From the NCBI RefSeq assembly GCF_022340605.1, contig NZ_JAJDNQ010000163.1:1-39922 (forward strand): 39,922 bases of DNA, written 5' to 3'. Shown here in pieces: positions 31,752-39,922 of this stretch; the stretch's first letter is position 1, and each line of letters opens with the position of its first letter. The notes under the pieces are model-generated. The model saw only the letters and a list, made by a program, of their open reading frames with translations. It was not told where the DNA came from and did no database searches. The stretch is from Thiohalocapsa sp. GTDB lineage: Bacteria > Pseudomonadota > Gammaproteobacteria > Chromatiales > Chromatiaceae. The position numbers and the translations under genes are program-made.

Positions 31752-32007
31752 CGGGCGTGGGTGCTGTCTTTAACAACAGTCGTCGTCAGTGGTCAGCGAA
31801 GGAGGCCGGTACTTGTGGACGGTGAGACGGGAGATAGGGTAAGCGGCCGTCTTGGACGTTGGCGACCAGGCCGCGGAAGTCGGCGCAGGTAAGCCGGTGA
31901 CGAGACAGGCGAGCCGCAGCGGGACGGGCTGCCGCGGCTGCGCGAGTGCTTCGTCGTCGATGTGCCGGGTCGGGATCGGCAACGGCGGGCTCGGCGGGCG
32001 GCGACGG

Positions 32008-32898
32008 TTACCGCAGCACGTCGTCGATGCTCTCCGCCTTCAGCAGCCGCCGGGACCAACGCAGTAGCGATTCCGGGTTGGCTGCTTCGACCTGTGCGCG
32101 GACTTGCTCGGGAACAGGGCCGAATTTGTCCTCCAGTAGCAGCATGAGCATGTTCGCCTCGCCCAGTTGGATGCCGATTTGTTTGCCGATCTCCTTGCCT
32201 TCTTCGCGCATGCGGGTGGAAAACGACTGCATGGTCTTGGCCTCCTCGGGATAGTCGCGTTCGTACTCTTCGCGCTCGGTGTCGCTCAGGTTAGCGTAGA
32301 TGTCGACGAAGTCGGCATATTTCAGTCGCTTCTCTGGATCGGGCTCCAGCTGCATCAGCCCCCGTAGCGCCAGGGCGTAGACCGTCACGCGCTCGCTCGG
32401 AGCGTAGCGCATGTTGGGCAGGTTGAGCCGGGCGACGATGTTGTCGCTGTCGCGCCAGTCCTGCCAGTCCAGGTGCTTGAGCGCGCACGCCAGGTAACGG
32501 AAGGTCAGGAAGTCGTATCTGTCCCCGCCCAAGGTCAGCGACGCGGGCCGCTCGCCCTTGCGCAGGAAGATGGCCACTGGCACGACGCGCTCGGTCTCGA
32601 ACAGCTCGGCGAGGTCCAGGCAGTAGTGGGCCAAGCGGTGGATCGAGAACCTGGAGGTCTCGGTCTCTTCCTCGAGCGCAAACAGCACTGCCGCATGCCG
32701 CCCGTCGGGCCATTCCAGCAACAGCGGCACGTCCAGCTCGCGGAAGCGGTCGCCGAGGCGTTCCTTGAGCTGCTCTTGGCGCACCGGGATGATGCGCACT
32801 CGCTGGTCGACCTCCGCCGCCTCGTCGGCGGCGAAGAACTGCACGGCGTCGTGGGGATAATCGACGATCAGATTCTTGAAGTCCTGGTCGTGGCTCAT
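32008..32898 (-). CDS. Rpn/YhgA-like recombination-promoting nuclease family protein
   Basis: 296 residues, ATG 32898 to TAA 32008. The N-terminal PD-(D/E)XK region has [17 protein letters not shown] (6-22), [13 protein letters not shown] (54-66), [22 protein letters not shown] (about 71-92; the Glu cluster holds the catalytic acid) and VVPVAIFLR. The C-terminal half is helical with a charged segment ([19 protein letters not shown]) and [20 protein letters not shown], as in Rpn relatives that once were labelled transposases. Rpn proteins are DNA endonucleases tied to recombination and phage defence. It sits between the intact RND permease and its partial copy, but whether it caused the duplication is unknown. 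Confidence 0.85.
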   Translation of the reverse strand: MSHDQDFKNLIVDYPHDAVQFFAADEAAEVDQRVRIIPVRQEQLKERLGDRFRELDVPLLLEWPDGRHAAVLFALEEETETSRFSIHRLAHYCLDLAELFETERVVPVAIFLRKGERPASLTLGGDRYDFLTFRYLACALKHLDWQDWRDSDNIVARLNLPNMRYAPSERVTVYALALRGLMQLEPDPEKRLKYADFVDIYANLSDTEREEYERDYPEEAKTMQSFSTRMREEGKEIGKQIGIQLGEANMLMLLLEDKFGPVPEQVRAQVEAANPESLLRWSRRLLKAESIDDVLR

Positions 32899-33062
32899 CG
32901 AAAACTCGTTGTGGTGCGGTCACTCTCCCCGAGTTGCTATTGAGGCCAGCGCCGCTCCGTACGCATCCAAGACAGCCGCTGCGCAGGGTCTTGTCACGGG
33001 TCGGCAGCGTACCTAAGTGTGGCGGGTGCAGCCACGCTCGCGCGGACTCCGGCGACGCCTGC

Positions 33063-34085
33063 CGCCTCGGCCTCTCCGGGCGCATCGCCGCGCGCTTCCA
33101 TAACACCGAGATTCACCCCGCTGCTGACCCTGGTGGGCCCGCTGCGGGGCTGTTCGCCATCCTGGTGACGCCGCGCGAGGAAGCGCCGCAGATCAACGTC
33201 ACCTTTCACGCGCTGTCCGACACCGAGCTGTGCGCGCTGGCCATGGGCTGCACCGCGCCGGCGGTGACCATCGCCGTGGCCAAGAAGGAAGTCGAGAACG
33301 CCGTGGACATCGCCGCGCGCGTCGAGCAGCGCATCGCGCAGCTCGAGGGCACCTTCATCCCCGACGACGTCGAGGTCAGCATCGCCGCGCTGCTGCCCAT
33401 GGTCTTCGTAACGGGGCTGATGGGGCCGTACATGAGCCCCATCCCCATCAACGCCTCCATGGGCATGCTCATCTCCCTGGTGGTGGCCTTCGTCTTCACC
33501 CCCTGGATGAGCAACTTCATGCTCGGCAAGCGGCACGATGCGGTGGCCACGGCAGGCGCCACGGCGGGCACGGCGGGCGAGGGCGCCCACGACCCGCACC
33601 ATGGCGACCATCATGAAGGCGGCGGCTAGCGCCTGCACGGCTTCTTCCACCGCGTCATTGGACCGTTCCTGGCCGGCGGCAAAGGCATCCGTAACCGCTG
33701 GCTGCTGCTGGCGGGCATCCTGGTGCTCATCGCGGGCTCCGTGCTGCTGGTGGTCAACCGCGTCGCCAAGCAAGTGCGCGGCGTGTTCGAAAAGACGCCC
33801 GACATCGTCGGCATCGACGACTCCGTCGAATTCCTCTCGGCCCAGGTGCTCGTGGTCGTGGACCGCGCCAAGGCCGCGCGGCTCGGCGTCGAGCGGGCCG
33901 CCGTCGCCCAGGCGCTGGCGACCGTGCTCGCCGGCGAGGACATGAGCTACCTGCACGGGGCCAACGTCAAACACGCCGTGCCCATCCACGTCGAATACGA
34001 CGCCGCCGACAAGGCCGACCTGGAACAAGTGCTGGCGCTGCGGGTGCGCGCCATGGGCGGGCAACTCGTGCCCCTGTCCGAGATC
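33063..34085 (+). pseudogene. Internally deleted second copy of the RND permease gene
   Basis: Four blocks match the intact permease: 33063-33205 to 27913-28055, 33207-33383 to 28801-28977, 33384-33764 to about 29353-29712, and 33765-34085 to 30148-30468. The three missing parts are 744, 375 and 435 nt, each a multiple of three. In the first block one inserted T (near 33113) is offset by one lost base about 35 bp later. CAG became TAG at 33627-33629 in the His-rich linker, the only stop in frame. The start, most of both periplasmic loops and the last five helices are absent, so no transporter can be made. Similarity is still high. Confidence 0.9.
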
Positions 34086-34332
34086 ACGGAGAATGCTATT
34101 CGGCGCGCAGAGCGCTATGCTCGATCCCGATCCTGCCAACCCGATCCGAGCCGGAGCCTGTAGGCGCCGACCACCTTCCCGCAGCGCCGACCAGTGAGCA
34201 CTGCCAAGGCGCACGTCGAAGGCTCGTTGAGGACACCCCCGCCGACGCCACACTGGAATGCTTGACGCTCCGGCCGCGAGCATCGGCGCTGCTGCACGAC
34301 ACCCACCGGCAGGGCAACAGCCCGTGAGAACG

Positions 34333-34497
34333 ATGACGATGCAGACCGAAACCTTCAAACAAGCCGCCCACGCGCTCATCGATACGTTGCCCGATGCGAC
34401 CCGCTTCTCCGCTCCGCCCACCCCGCCAGCATGGACGCGAACGGAGACCAACGTAGCCGCCATCGTCTTGTTGAGGCCCGGAACCACCCTGGCTTAG
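34333..34497 (+). pseudogene. N-terminal fragment of a small antitoxin-like protein
   Basis: 54 codons. The first 24 residues (MQTETFKQAAHALIDTLPDA) resemble the start of a common family of short antitoxin-like proteins beginning ...TLKQAA..LI..LPDDATWDDL. After DATRF the sequence changes to unrelated Pro/Thr-rich residues, as if a junction lies near 34405. Probably a truncated remnant. The 247 bp before it (34086-34332) show nothing recognisable. Confidence 0.45.
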
Positions 34498-34548
34498 GGC
34501 TGACGACGGCAGCGCTCAACCACCTGACCCTGCCACCTGCGCGGCCCG

Positions 34549-34601
34549 CTGGGAGCGCCGGCTTTCAGCCGGCTCGCGGCGTGCCCGGCTCGATGCCGGG
34601 C
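34549..34601. repeat. Palindromic intergenic repeat (CGCCGGCTTTCAGCCGGCTCG type), copy 2
   Basis: Same core as 870-915, followed by a perfect hairpin GCCCGGC / GCCGGGC (34583-34601). Confidence 0.85.
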
Positions 34602-34633
34602 GCGCGGTGTCAGGGCGTCGAAACGCATGTAAG

Positions 34634-34665
34634 CTTTTGTTGAGGCGATCTTTTGTTGAGGCGAT
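34634..34665. repeat. 16-bp perfect tandem duplication
   Basis: CTTTTGTTGAGGCGAT occurs twice in direct contact, about 120 bp beyond the 3' side of the group II intron. Confidence 0.95.
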
Positions 34666-34786
34666 AGGTGTTTTTGGGGACACCACAGGGTCGGAGAGTA
34701 AGCCGGGGCCTTGCCGCCGTTTAGGCAGAAGTTGGTGTTCTCTGTTTGCCGCCTGGTTTCCCGGCGGTGCCACACTATCTCTGCCA

Positions 34787-34847
34787 TGCGACGGTTCGGC
34801 ACCCGACTCCTCGCAGAACCGGACTTGGAGTGTTACGCTATCCGGCT
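34787..34847 (-). ncRNA. Group II intron domains V and VI
   Basis: Domain V: AGCCGGA (with the AGC triad) pairs with TCCGGTT; the upper stem is short and holds a C-T mismatch. Domain VI: TGCGA pairs with TCGCA and TCGG with CCGA around a GTG loop, leaving an unpaired A on the 3' side as branch-point candidate. The reverse transcriptase stop codon (34835-34833) falls inside domain V. Confidence 0.6.
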
Positions 34848-36164
34848 GCCAGTCTGAGTCTTCCACCAAGGGACGGGGTAGAGGTCGTGGAGGATGCGAG
34901 TCTTGGGCAGCCACCGGCCGATGTACGCGTCGAATTGCGTCCAGTTCAGCGAAGGTTTCTGGCTACGTCGGTTCAGCCATTTGAAAAGCAGACGCGTGGC
35001 GAAGTAAACGTAGCTCGATAACCAGCCACTGTTGCCGCTGACGCCGTAATACTGGATGTGGCCGCGCAGGTGGCGAACGAGAAATGCCACCATCGCGTTG
35101 CCGCCCTCCGTGCGCAGTGCGCACAGGCGTGTGTTCAGGGCCGTGAGCTTCTTGCGGAAGCGCTTGCCGTCGGTCTTGCGCCCAACGACAAAACGCCCCC
35201 GCCGGCTGCGACCCACGTAGTGGGTGAAGCCCAGGAAGCTGAAGGTCCGTGGTCCTTCGTACTCCGCCCGGCGTCCCAGCATGGCGCTGCCGAATGCCAG
35301 CAGCGCGGTCTTCCTCGGCTCGACTTCCAGGGCAAATTGCGCCAGTCGCGCGGCCATGGCCTCCAGGAATGCGCGCGCATCGGCCTCGTGCTCAAAGCAG
35401 GCCACATAGTCGTCGGCGTAGCGAATCAGGTAGGCTTTGCCCGCACAGCGCCGTGCAAAACGCTCTTCGAACCAGAGGTCGAGGACGTAGTGCAGGTAGA
35501 TGTTGCTGAGCACGGGCGAGACCAGCCCGCCTTGCGGCGTTCCTTCAACGCCGGCCGTGAACACACCGTCTTCCATGATGCCGGCCTTCAGGAACCGCTG
35601 GATGATCCGCAACAGGTTGGGATCGGCGATGCGGTGCTCCAGGAAGCGCAGTAGGTGGGCATGGGAGACATGGTCGAGGAAGCCTTTGATGTCGGCTTCC
35701 ACCACCCATTGCGTCCGTTCGTTGGTGATGACCTCGGCCACCCCACGCAGCGCATCATGCGCGCTGCGGCCGGGGCGAAAGCCAAAGGAGCAGTCCCGGA
35801 ACTCCGGCTCCCAGATGGCCTGCAGTATCTGGCTTAGACGGTCCTGCACTAGGCGGTCCTAGGAGCTCGGGACGCCCAGTGGCCGCATGCGGCCATCGCC
35901 TTTCGGGATGTAGGTCCGCCGCGCCGGCTGCGGCACATCGCCCAATCGGCGTATCCGCGCCGATAACTCTTCCAGGCGCGCCTGCACGCCCGCGGCATAG
36001 TCCTCTTTCCTTACCCCATCGACTCCGGGCGCCTTGCGTCCGTCTTGGCGCCCGAAGCTCGCGCGCAGCCCATCCAGGTCCCACAGGATTCCCATCAGGG
36101 CATTGAACCGCCTCTGCGGCTCCTCGCGCGCCTTCAGTGTGAAACGCTCAACTTTGGTTGTCAC
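34833..36164 (-). pseudogene. ltrA: Group II intron reverse transcriptase/maturase with an in-frame amber codon
   Basis: Starts at GTG 36164 (AGAGGA ten bases upstream) and runs 444 codons. Residues 1-101 hold RT block 0/1 (KAPGVDGV, YIPKGDGRMRPLGVP). Codon 102 is TAG (35861-35859) exactly where relatives have the Glu of ...EDRLVQ; the frame then continues without shift: FGFRPGRSAHDAL, VVEADIKGFLDHV, GTPQGGLVSPVLSNIYLH, YADD (249-252), then the maturase X domain (GFTHYVG) and the GIIM region (LVRHLRGHIQYYGVSGN). The active-site acids are present. Without readthrough or suppression the product is cut before the catalytic palm, so the intron is probably immobile unless helped in trans. Confidence 0.88.
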
Positions 36165-36458
36165 GGTCAGAGTCCTCTCGGCGTAGGGCCGTGTATCACT
36201 CTTGCGTTGTCTCAGTCCGCCACCCCTTGACTCCACCGGCATTGCCCGGCTTCAACGCTACTATGGGTGGCTCCGACTTCCCAGCACCGACGCCCGCGTC
36301 CTCGCTTTTACACTTGTTCGCGGGTGCCCGCTTCCCACGGACCGATGCCAGGATCTCCCTGGTGACCACGTGCTCTCAATGTCAGGCTCGACGCGGCCTC
36401 GGACCCCGGGGAGTACCCGTGCCACTTGCCAGAGCGTGGCACGGATTGTTGCCTGCCG

Positions 36459-36466
36459 GAGGGACA
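36459..36466 (-). other. EBS1 of the group II intron
   Basis: TGTCCCTC on the minus strand, in a GC-rich stem-loop of domain I, complementary over all eight bases to the exon sequence at 36687-36680. Confidence 0.75.
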
Positions 36467-36745
36467 AACCCGTCGGCACTCTCCAACGCTAAACTTTTCG
36501 GGGCTCAACACCTTCAGGGTCGGCTTCACCCGTTACCTTTGCACCTCGCCTGCTCTCGTGCCTACGCATCGACGCGGCTGTTACCAGCCACGCCGCAAGG
36601 TTCGATACTGGGCTCGCGGCTCACGATTACCCAGGCGGGACTCTCACCCGCTAGAACACGCGGACTTGCCAGGCCGCACTGTCCCTCAATTTCGCTCCGG
36701 CAAAACAACGGCTTCTGGCCATGGTACCGGCGCCTGGAGCGTCTG

Positions 36746-36973
36746 TCATGCGCGCGCCATCAGCCCCGGCATGTCCGACTCGCGGTCGCCGACGTAGGTG
36801 TTGACCGTCACTTCCACGTACCCGTCATCGAGCAGCCTGACCATGACATCGCGGCCGGTCGCGGCGGCGTGACGGCCGACATGGGTCATCGGCTTTTCGT
36901 TTGGCTTAGCTTTGGCCGTCCTCCCGGCGCTGCGGCGCAACGTCAGGCGCTCAACCGCGGCGAGTTCTACCAT
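36746..36973 (-). CDS. Small hypothetical protein next to the intron
   Basis: 75 residues, ATG 36973 with CGGAG five bases upstream. The C-terminal part (GRDVMVRLLDDGYVEVTVNT and YVGDRESDMPGL) alternates like a small beta protein; the first 28 residues are basic and Ala-rich, and an inner ATG at residue 29 is possible. Not recognised. It ends 66 bp before the intron 5' splice site and starts about 100 bp after the MscK-like gene in the same direction. The opposite strand is also open here, so the strand call is uncertain. Confidence 0.4.
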   Translation of the reverse strand: MVELAAVERLTLRRSAGRTAKAKPNEKPMTHVGRHAAATGRDVMVRLLDDGYVEVTVNTYVGDRESDMPGLMARA

Positions 36974-37074
36974 CAGCTCCGCGGCGATCCAGACTCCGCG
37001 GAGGTCCTAAAGCGCGTCTCCCCGATGCCTGCGTAGGTGGAAGCGATTGGTCAACTGGCGAATCGACTACGGTT

Positions 37075-39922
37075 CTATCCATTTGTAGCCATCGTGTTCT
37101 CGATCTGAACGCGCAGCGGTTTGATGGTGGCGAGATGCAGGTCGCGCTGCGGGAAGGCGATGCTGATGCCGGCGGCATTGAACTTGTCGTTGATGGCCTC
37201 GTTCAATGCGCTGATGGTGCTGACGCGCAGATCGATTGAGTCGACGAAGCAGCGCAGTAATAGGCCGAGCGCGTTGTCGCCGAAGGTCTCGAAGATCACG
37301 GTAGGGGAAGGCTCATCGAGCACGTTGCGGTTCTCGTTCGCCGCTTCTTCCAGCAGGTCCATGGCCTGGCGTACCGACGATCCATACGCGATGCCTACGG
37401 CGAGAACCAGCCGCGTGGTCTGGTCCGACAGCGACCAATTGAGCAGACGTCCGGTGATGAACTCCTTGTTCGGCACCAGTAGCTCCTTGCCGTCCCAGTT
37501 GCGGATGGTGGTGGCGCGGATCTTGATCTTGGTGACTACGCCGTCGGTGTCGCCAACGGTGACGGCGTCGCCGACGCGGATGGGGCGCTCGAACAGGATG
37601 ATCAACCCGCTGATGAAGTTGGCGACGATCTCCTGCAGGCCGAAGCCGATGCCGACGCTGAGTGCCGCCACCAGCCATTGCACTTGCGACCATCGCGCCC
37701 CCAGCGTGCTGAGCACGAGCAACAGGCCCACCGCGACGACGATATAGGCCGTCAGGGTGGTCAGGGTGTAGCGGCCGGCAGCCGTCATTTCAAAGCGCTG
37801 CAGCAGCAGGATCTCCAACAGGGCAGGGAGGCGAACCGCCAGCACCCAGGCGCCGACGGCATAGAGTAGCGCTTGCCCCAGGCTGCCCAGCGTGATGGGC
37901 AGCGGCTGCTCCGCGCCATCGACGATCTCGGTCCCATGCCACAAGATCACGTCGTCGAAGATGTGCAGCGCCGGCAGGGCGCTAAACCAGATCAGGTAAA
38001 GGCCGACGAGGGCCGCGGTGACCATGAGTATCCGGATCAGCCCGCGCGTCTCATCGCTCAGCGCCGAAATGTCGACCTCCGGCTCCTCAAAGTGCAGTTC
38101 ACCCAGTTCCCCGAGCGCTTCCTGTTCTTCTGCTTCCGCTTGCTCCGCACGTCGGCGTTCCATGGCGGTATCGTAGGCGAGACGCCGCCTGGTGACCTGC
38201 AGCCAACGCAATGCGAGTGCGTTGCCCAGCACCAGCGCAAGCAGGAACCAGAGCGTCAGCAGAAACAGATCCGAAAAGGCTGTCGCCGTGTAGACGTAAC
38301 CGGTCCACGCGAGGGCGATCAATGCCAAGGGAGAGCCCACGGTCAGCGGGTACCAGATGGGGTAGGTGCGGAAGACCATTGGGTAGTCGCCACCTCTTCG
38401 CAGGTGAGCAAGCACGCCACGACGGGGATGGAACACCCGGTACAGGAACCAGGACAGCGGAACGTAGGCAAACAGCAGACCGAGCTTGGCCAAGGTTCCG
38501 CCGGTCTCGACCTGGTTGATACCAAGCGCGAGGTTGATGATCAAGACCGAGAGCACGAACGGCCAGACGAATAGACGGAGCTGGGTTCGCAGCAGCGCCA
38601 GGTTGCGCTCCGGCCAGCGGAAATGGACCGCCGCCAACCCGTGCGGCAGGCAGATGGCCACCAGGCTGCACAGAATGTACAGCTGCAAGGCGGCCCGTGT
38701 GAGTGCATTGCCCAAGGCGCGGGACAGCTCTGTTGCGCCGGCATCGACCTGGAGCTGCCAGCCCACGGCCGCCAACAGCAGGGGCAGCGGTGCCGCAAGC
38801 AGCAGCGTCAGGACCAGCACCCTCCCGGTATAGCTCATGCGATCGGTGGTGGGTTTGCCGATCCGGGGCGCAACCGATTCGATGGCTGCGATGATCGCGC
38901 GGCGTCGCAAGAGCAGGGCGCCGGCGGCAATCACGGCCAGCCAGAAGGCGGGACTGCGCGCGAGCTGCCGGCCAATGAGGCGCGGCAGGCGCGGCAGGTC
39001 CGCTGCCGCGAGCCGGGCGCCGAGCTCGCTCGGCATCGCGCGGATGTCCGCAAGTTGGATCGGTTTGGCGTTGCGCAACCAGGGGAGTTGCTCGTCCAAG
39101 TAGGCGTCATACTCGGCGGCGGTTGTGAGTAACGCCTGCTCGGCTCGATCGAGCTCCCGCAGCTTGCTGAGGTAGAGGGGGTTCACCTCCAAGGCCTTGT
39201 CGAGCAGTGTCTGGCGGTGCTGCACCAGTTCCAGCAACTTGGTCTTCTGCGCCTCGATCTCCGCATCGGCCTGTAGCTCCAGCACGAGCCCCTCGACCGT
39301 AGCGTCTGCATCCGCGATGCGCCGTGCCTCGGCGCGATGCTTCAACCGGCGCACGGTGAGGTCGGCGATCTCCGCCTTGCGCTGCTCGTCGTTTTGAACA
39401 AAAACCCGCAGATCGGGCAGCGCGTCGAACTGCTGCAACAGGATTCGACCAAGATCGTCGTTGACCTCGCCAGACTTCAGGGTTTCACGGGCATCCTGGT
39501 AATCGGCGTCGAGCTGCTCCACGATCCGCTCGAGGTTCTGCCGCACCAGATCCTGCGCCTGAAGCTGCTGGGTGATGTCGTTGATGTCACGCGACAGCGC
39601 GGCGTTTTCCGCGGACAACGCGACCAAAACCGGATGCATGCCCTCCAATTCACGCTGCGTCTGCTCGGCTGCCGTCGTTGCTTGCTCCGCCGCCTGACGG
39701 CGTTTGCGATCGATCAGTTCATCGAGTACCCGCATACGCTCGCCGATCGAGCCGACGTTGGCCTTTTCCTGGTCGAGTTTTGCCTCCAGCAACTGCGTCC
39801 GCAGCGGCAGTGTGGAAAGTTCCTGCTCGAGCATCGTAGTCTCGGTGCTCAGCGCCACGTAGCGCGTCTCCTGCACCCACTTTCGGGCCCGTGCAAATGT
39901 AGGGCTTGCATCATCCGCAAGC
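37075..39922 (-). CDS. MscK/KefA-type mechanosensitive channel (5' partial)
   Basis: The frame is open from the right edge to TAG 37077-37075 (949 codons); no start is needed inside the window, since residues before the GTG at 39876 (PTFARARKWVQETRY) still fit the family. Order of parts: a long periplasmic coiled coil (first 300 residues, Gln/Glu/Leu-rich, MscS porin-type), about eight membrane helices, then the MscS core: pore helix LVAALSVGIGFGLQEIVANFISGLIILFE in two pieces, ERPIRVGDAVTVGDTDG, LLVPNKEFITG and a C-terminal domain ending ISIAFPQRDLHL. Family members are near 1100 residues, so perhaps 150 are missing. It releases ions on hypo-osmotic shock. Confidence 0.93.
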   Translation of the reverse strand, partial: LADDASPTFARARKWVQETRYVALSTETTMLEQELSTLPLRTQLLEAKLDQEKANVGSIGERMRVLDELIDRKRRQAAEQATTAAEQTQRELEGMHPVLVALSAENAALSRDINDITQQLQAQDLVRQNLERIVEQLDADYQDARETLKSGEVNDDLGRILLQQFDALPDLRVFVQNDEQRKAEIADLTVRRLKHRAEARRIADADATVEGLVLELQADAEIEAQKTKLLELVQHRQTLLDKALEVNPLYLSKLRELDRAEQALLTTAAEYDAYLDEQLPWLRNAKPIQLADIRAMPSELGARLAAADLPRLPRLIGRQLARSPAFWLAVIAAGALLLRRRAIIAAIESVAPRIGKPTTDRMSYTGRVLVLTLLLAAPLPLLLAAVGWQLQVDAGATELSRALGNALTRAALQLYILCSLVAICLPHGLAAVHFRWPERNLALLRTQLRLFVWPFVLSVLIINLALGINQVETGGTLAKLGLLFAYVPLSWFLYRVFHPRRGVLAHLRRGGDYPMVFRTYPIWYPLTVGSPLALIALAWTGYVYTATAFSDLFLLTLWFLLALVLGNALALRWLQVTRRRLAYDTAMERRRAEQAEAEEQEALGELGELHFEEPEVDISALSDETRGLIRILMVTAALVGLYLIWFSALPALHIFDDVILWHGTEIVDGAEQPLPITLGSLGQALLYAVGAWVLAVRLPALLEILLLQRFEMTAAGRYTLTTLTAYIVVAVGLLLVLSTLGARWSQVQWLVAALSVGIGFGLQEIVANFISGLIILFERPIRVGDAVTVGDTDGVVTKIKIRATTIRNWDGKELLVPNKEFITGRLLNWSLSDQTTRLVLAVGIAYGSSVRQAMDLLEEAANENRNVLDEPSPTVIFETFGDNALGLLLRCFVDSIDLRVSTISALNEAINDKFNAAGISIAFPQRDLHLATIKPLRVQIENTMATNG

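Larger units (their letters stand above)
34786..36679 (-). mobile_element. Group II intron, about 1.9 kb
   Basis: The 5' end is placed at 36679, where the minus strand reads GTGCGGCC, a group II start. The eight exon bases just before it (GAGGGACA, 36687-36680) are fully complementary to TGTCCCTC inside the intron (36466-36459), an IBS1/EBS1 pair. A structured RNA leader of about 515 nt precedes the reverse transcriptase. Domain V lies at 34847-34816 and domain VI at 34815-34787 with a bulged adenosine. The 3' end is set just after domain VI and is approximate; a short 3' extension cannot be excluded. The interrupted exon DNA is not part of an obvious gene. Confidence 0.82.

Noticed and set aside
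32994..34487. Long minus-strand frame over the degenerate RND copy
   Set aside because: Antisense shadow; resembles the antisense product of the intact permease gene.
34494..34802. 102-codon minus-strand frame beyond the intron
   Set aside because: Covers domain VI, repeats and the 16-bp duplication; no family pattern and no ribosome site.
36158..37036. 292-codon plus-strand frame over the intron leader
   Set aside because: Lies opposite structured intron RNA; Ser/Pro/Arg-rich with no domain. The last 30 residues might be coding but cannot be supported.

Overview
The window is about 40 kb of GC-rich bacterial chromosome. Gene content points to a gammaproteobacterium: SrmB-type helicase with the KNIGKRR tail, iron superoxide dismutase, MscK-type channel, NtrC-like regulator with a Fis-type HTH. 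A DsrC-family protein, Rpn and Uma2 nucleases, and intergenic palindromes built on GTGGGAGCGGC and GTAGGTCGGGTTA suggest a sulfur-oxidising Chromatiales-like lineage. This placement is inference; no rRNA or tRNA gene was seen.

Region 1 (1-12.3 kb): envelope and stress genes. In order: a PRC-barrel protein running off the left edge with an in-frame AQGQ repeat, an EF-hand secreted protein, an MgtC/DUF4010 membrane protein, a probable 42-residue membrane peptide, then a leftward cluster (flavin reductase, sodB, DUF502). Rightward come a DsrC-family protein lacking both C-terminal cysteines, overlapped by a two-helix membrane protein gene, and a CBS protein followed at 13 nt by a sigma-54 response regulator. 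A DUF2189 membrane protein and a CHAD protein close the block.

Region 2 (12.5-26.5 kb): housekeeping and transport. A rightward cluster holds srmB, an alpha/beta hydrolase and DUF3616. Leftward genes are a TDT/SLAC1 transporter with an OmpA-like anchor, a DRE-TIM aldolase, a small His-tailed protein with a four-S1-domain RNA-binding protein, a P2A calcium ATPase with an LEA14-like protein behind it, and a Uma2 nuclease. Three families of palindromic repeats fill the gaps between these units.

Region 3 (26.6-37 kb): a plastic region. An RND adaptor/permease operon with a good promoter is followed by a decayed toxin-antitoxin remnant, an Rpn nuclease, and a second, internally deleted copy of the RND permease whose three large deletions are all multiples of three. 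Next come an antitoxin-like fragment and a group II intron (about 1.9 kb, minus strand) with readable 5' end, EBS1/IBS1 pairing, domains V and VI, and a reverse transcriptase interrupted by one amber codon.

Region 4 (37-39.9 kb): a large MscK/KefA-type mechanosensitive channel truncated by the right edge.
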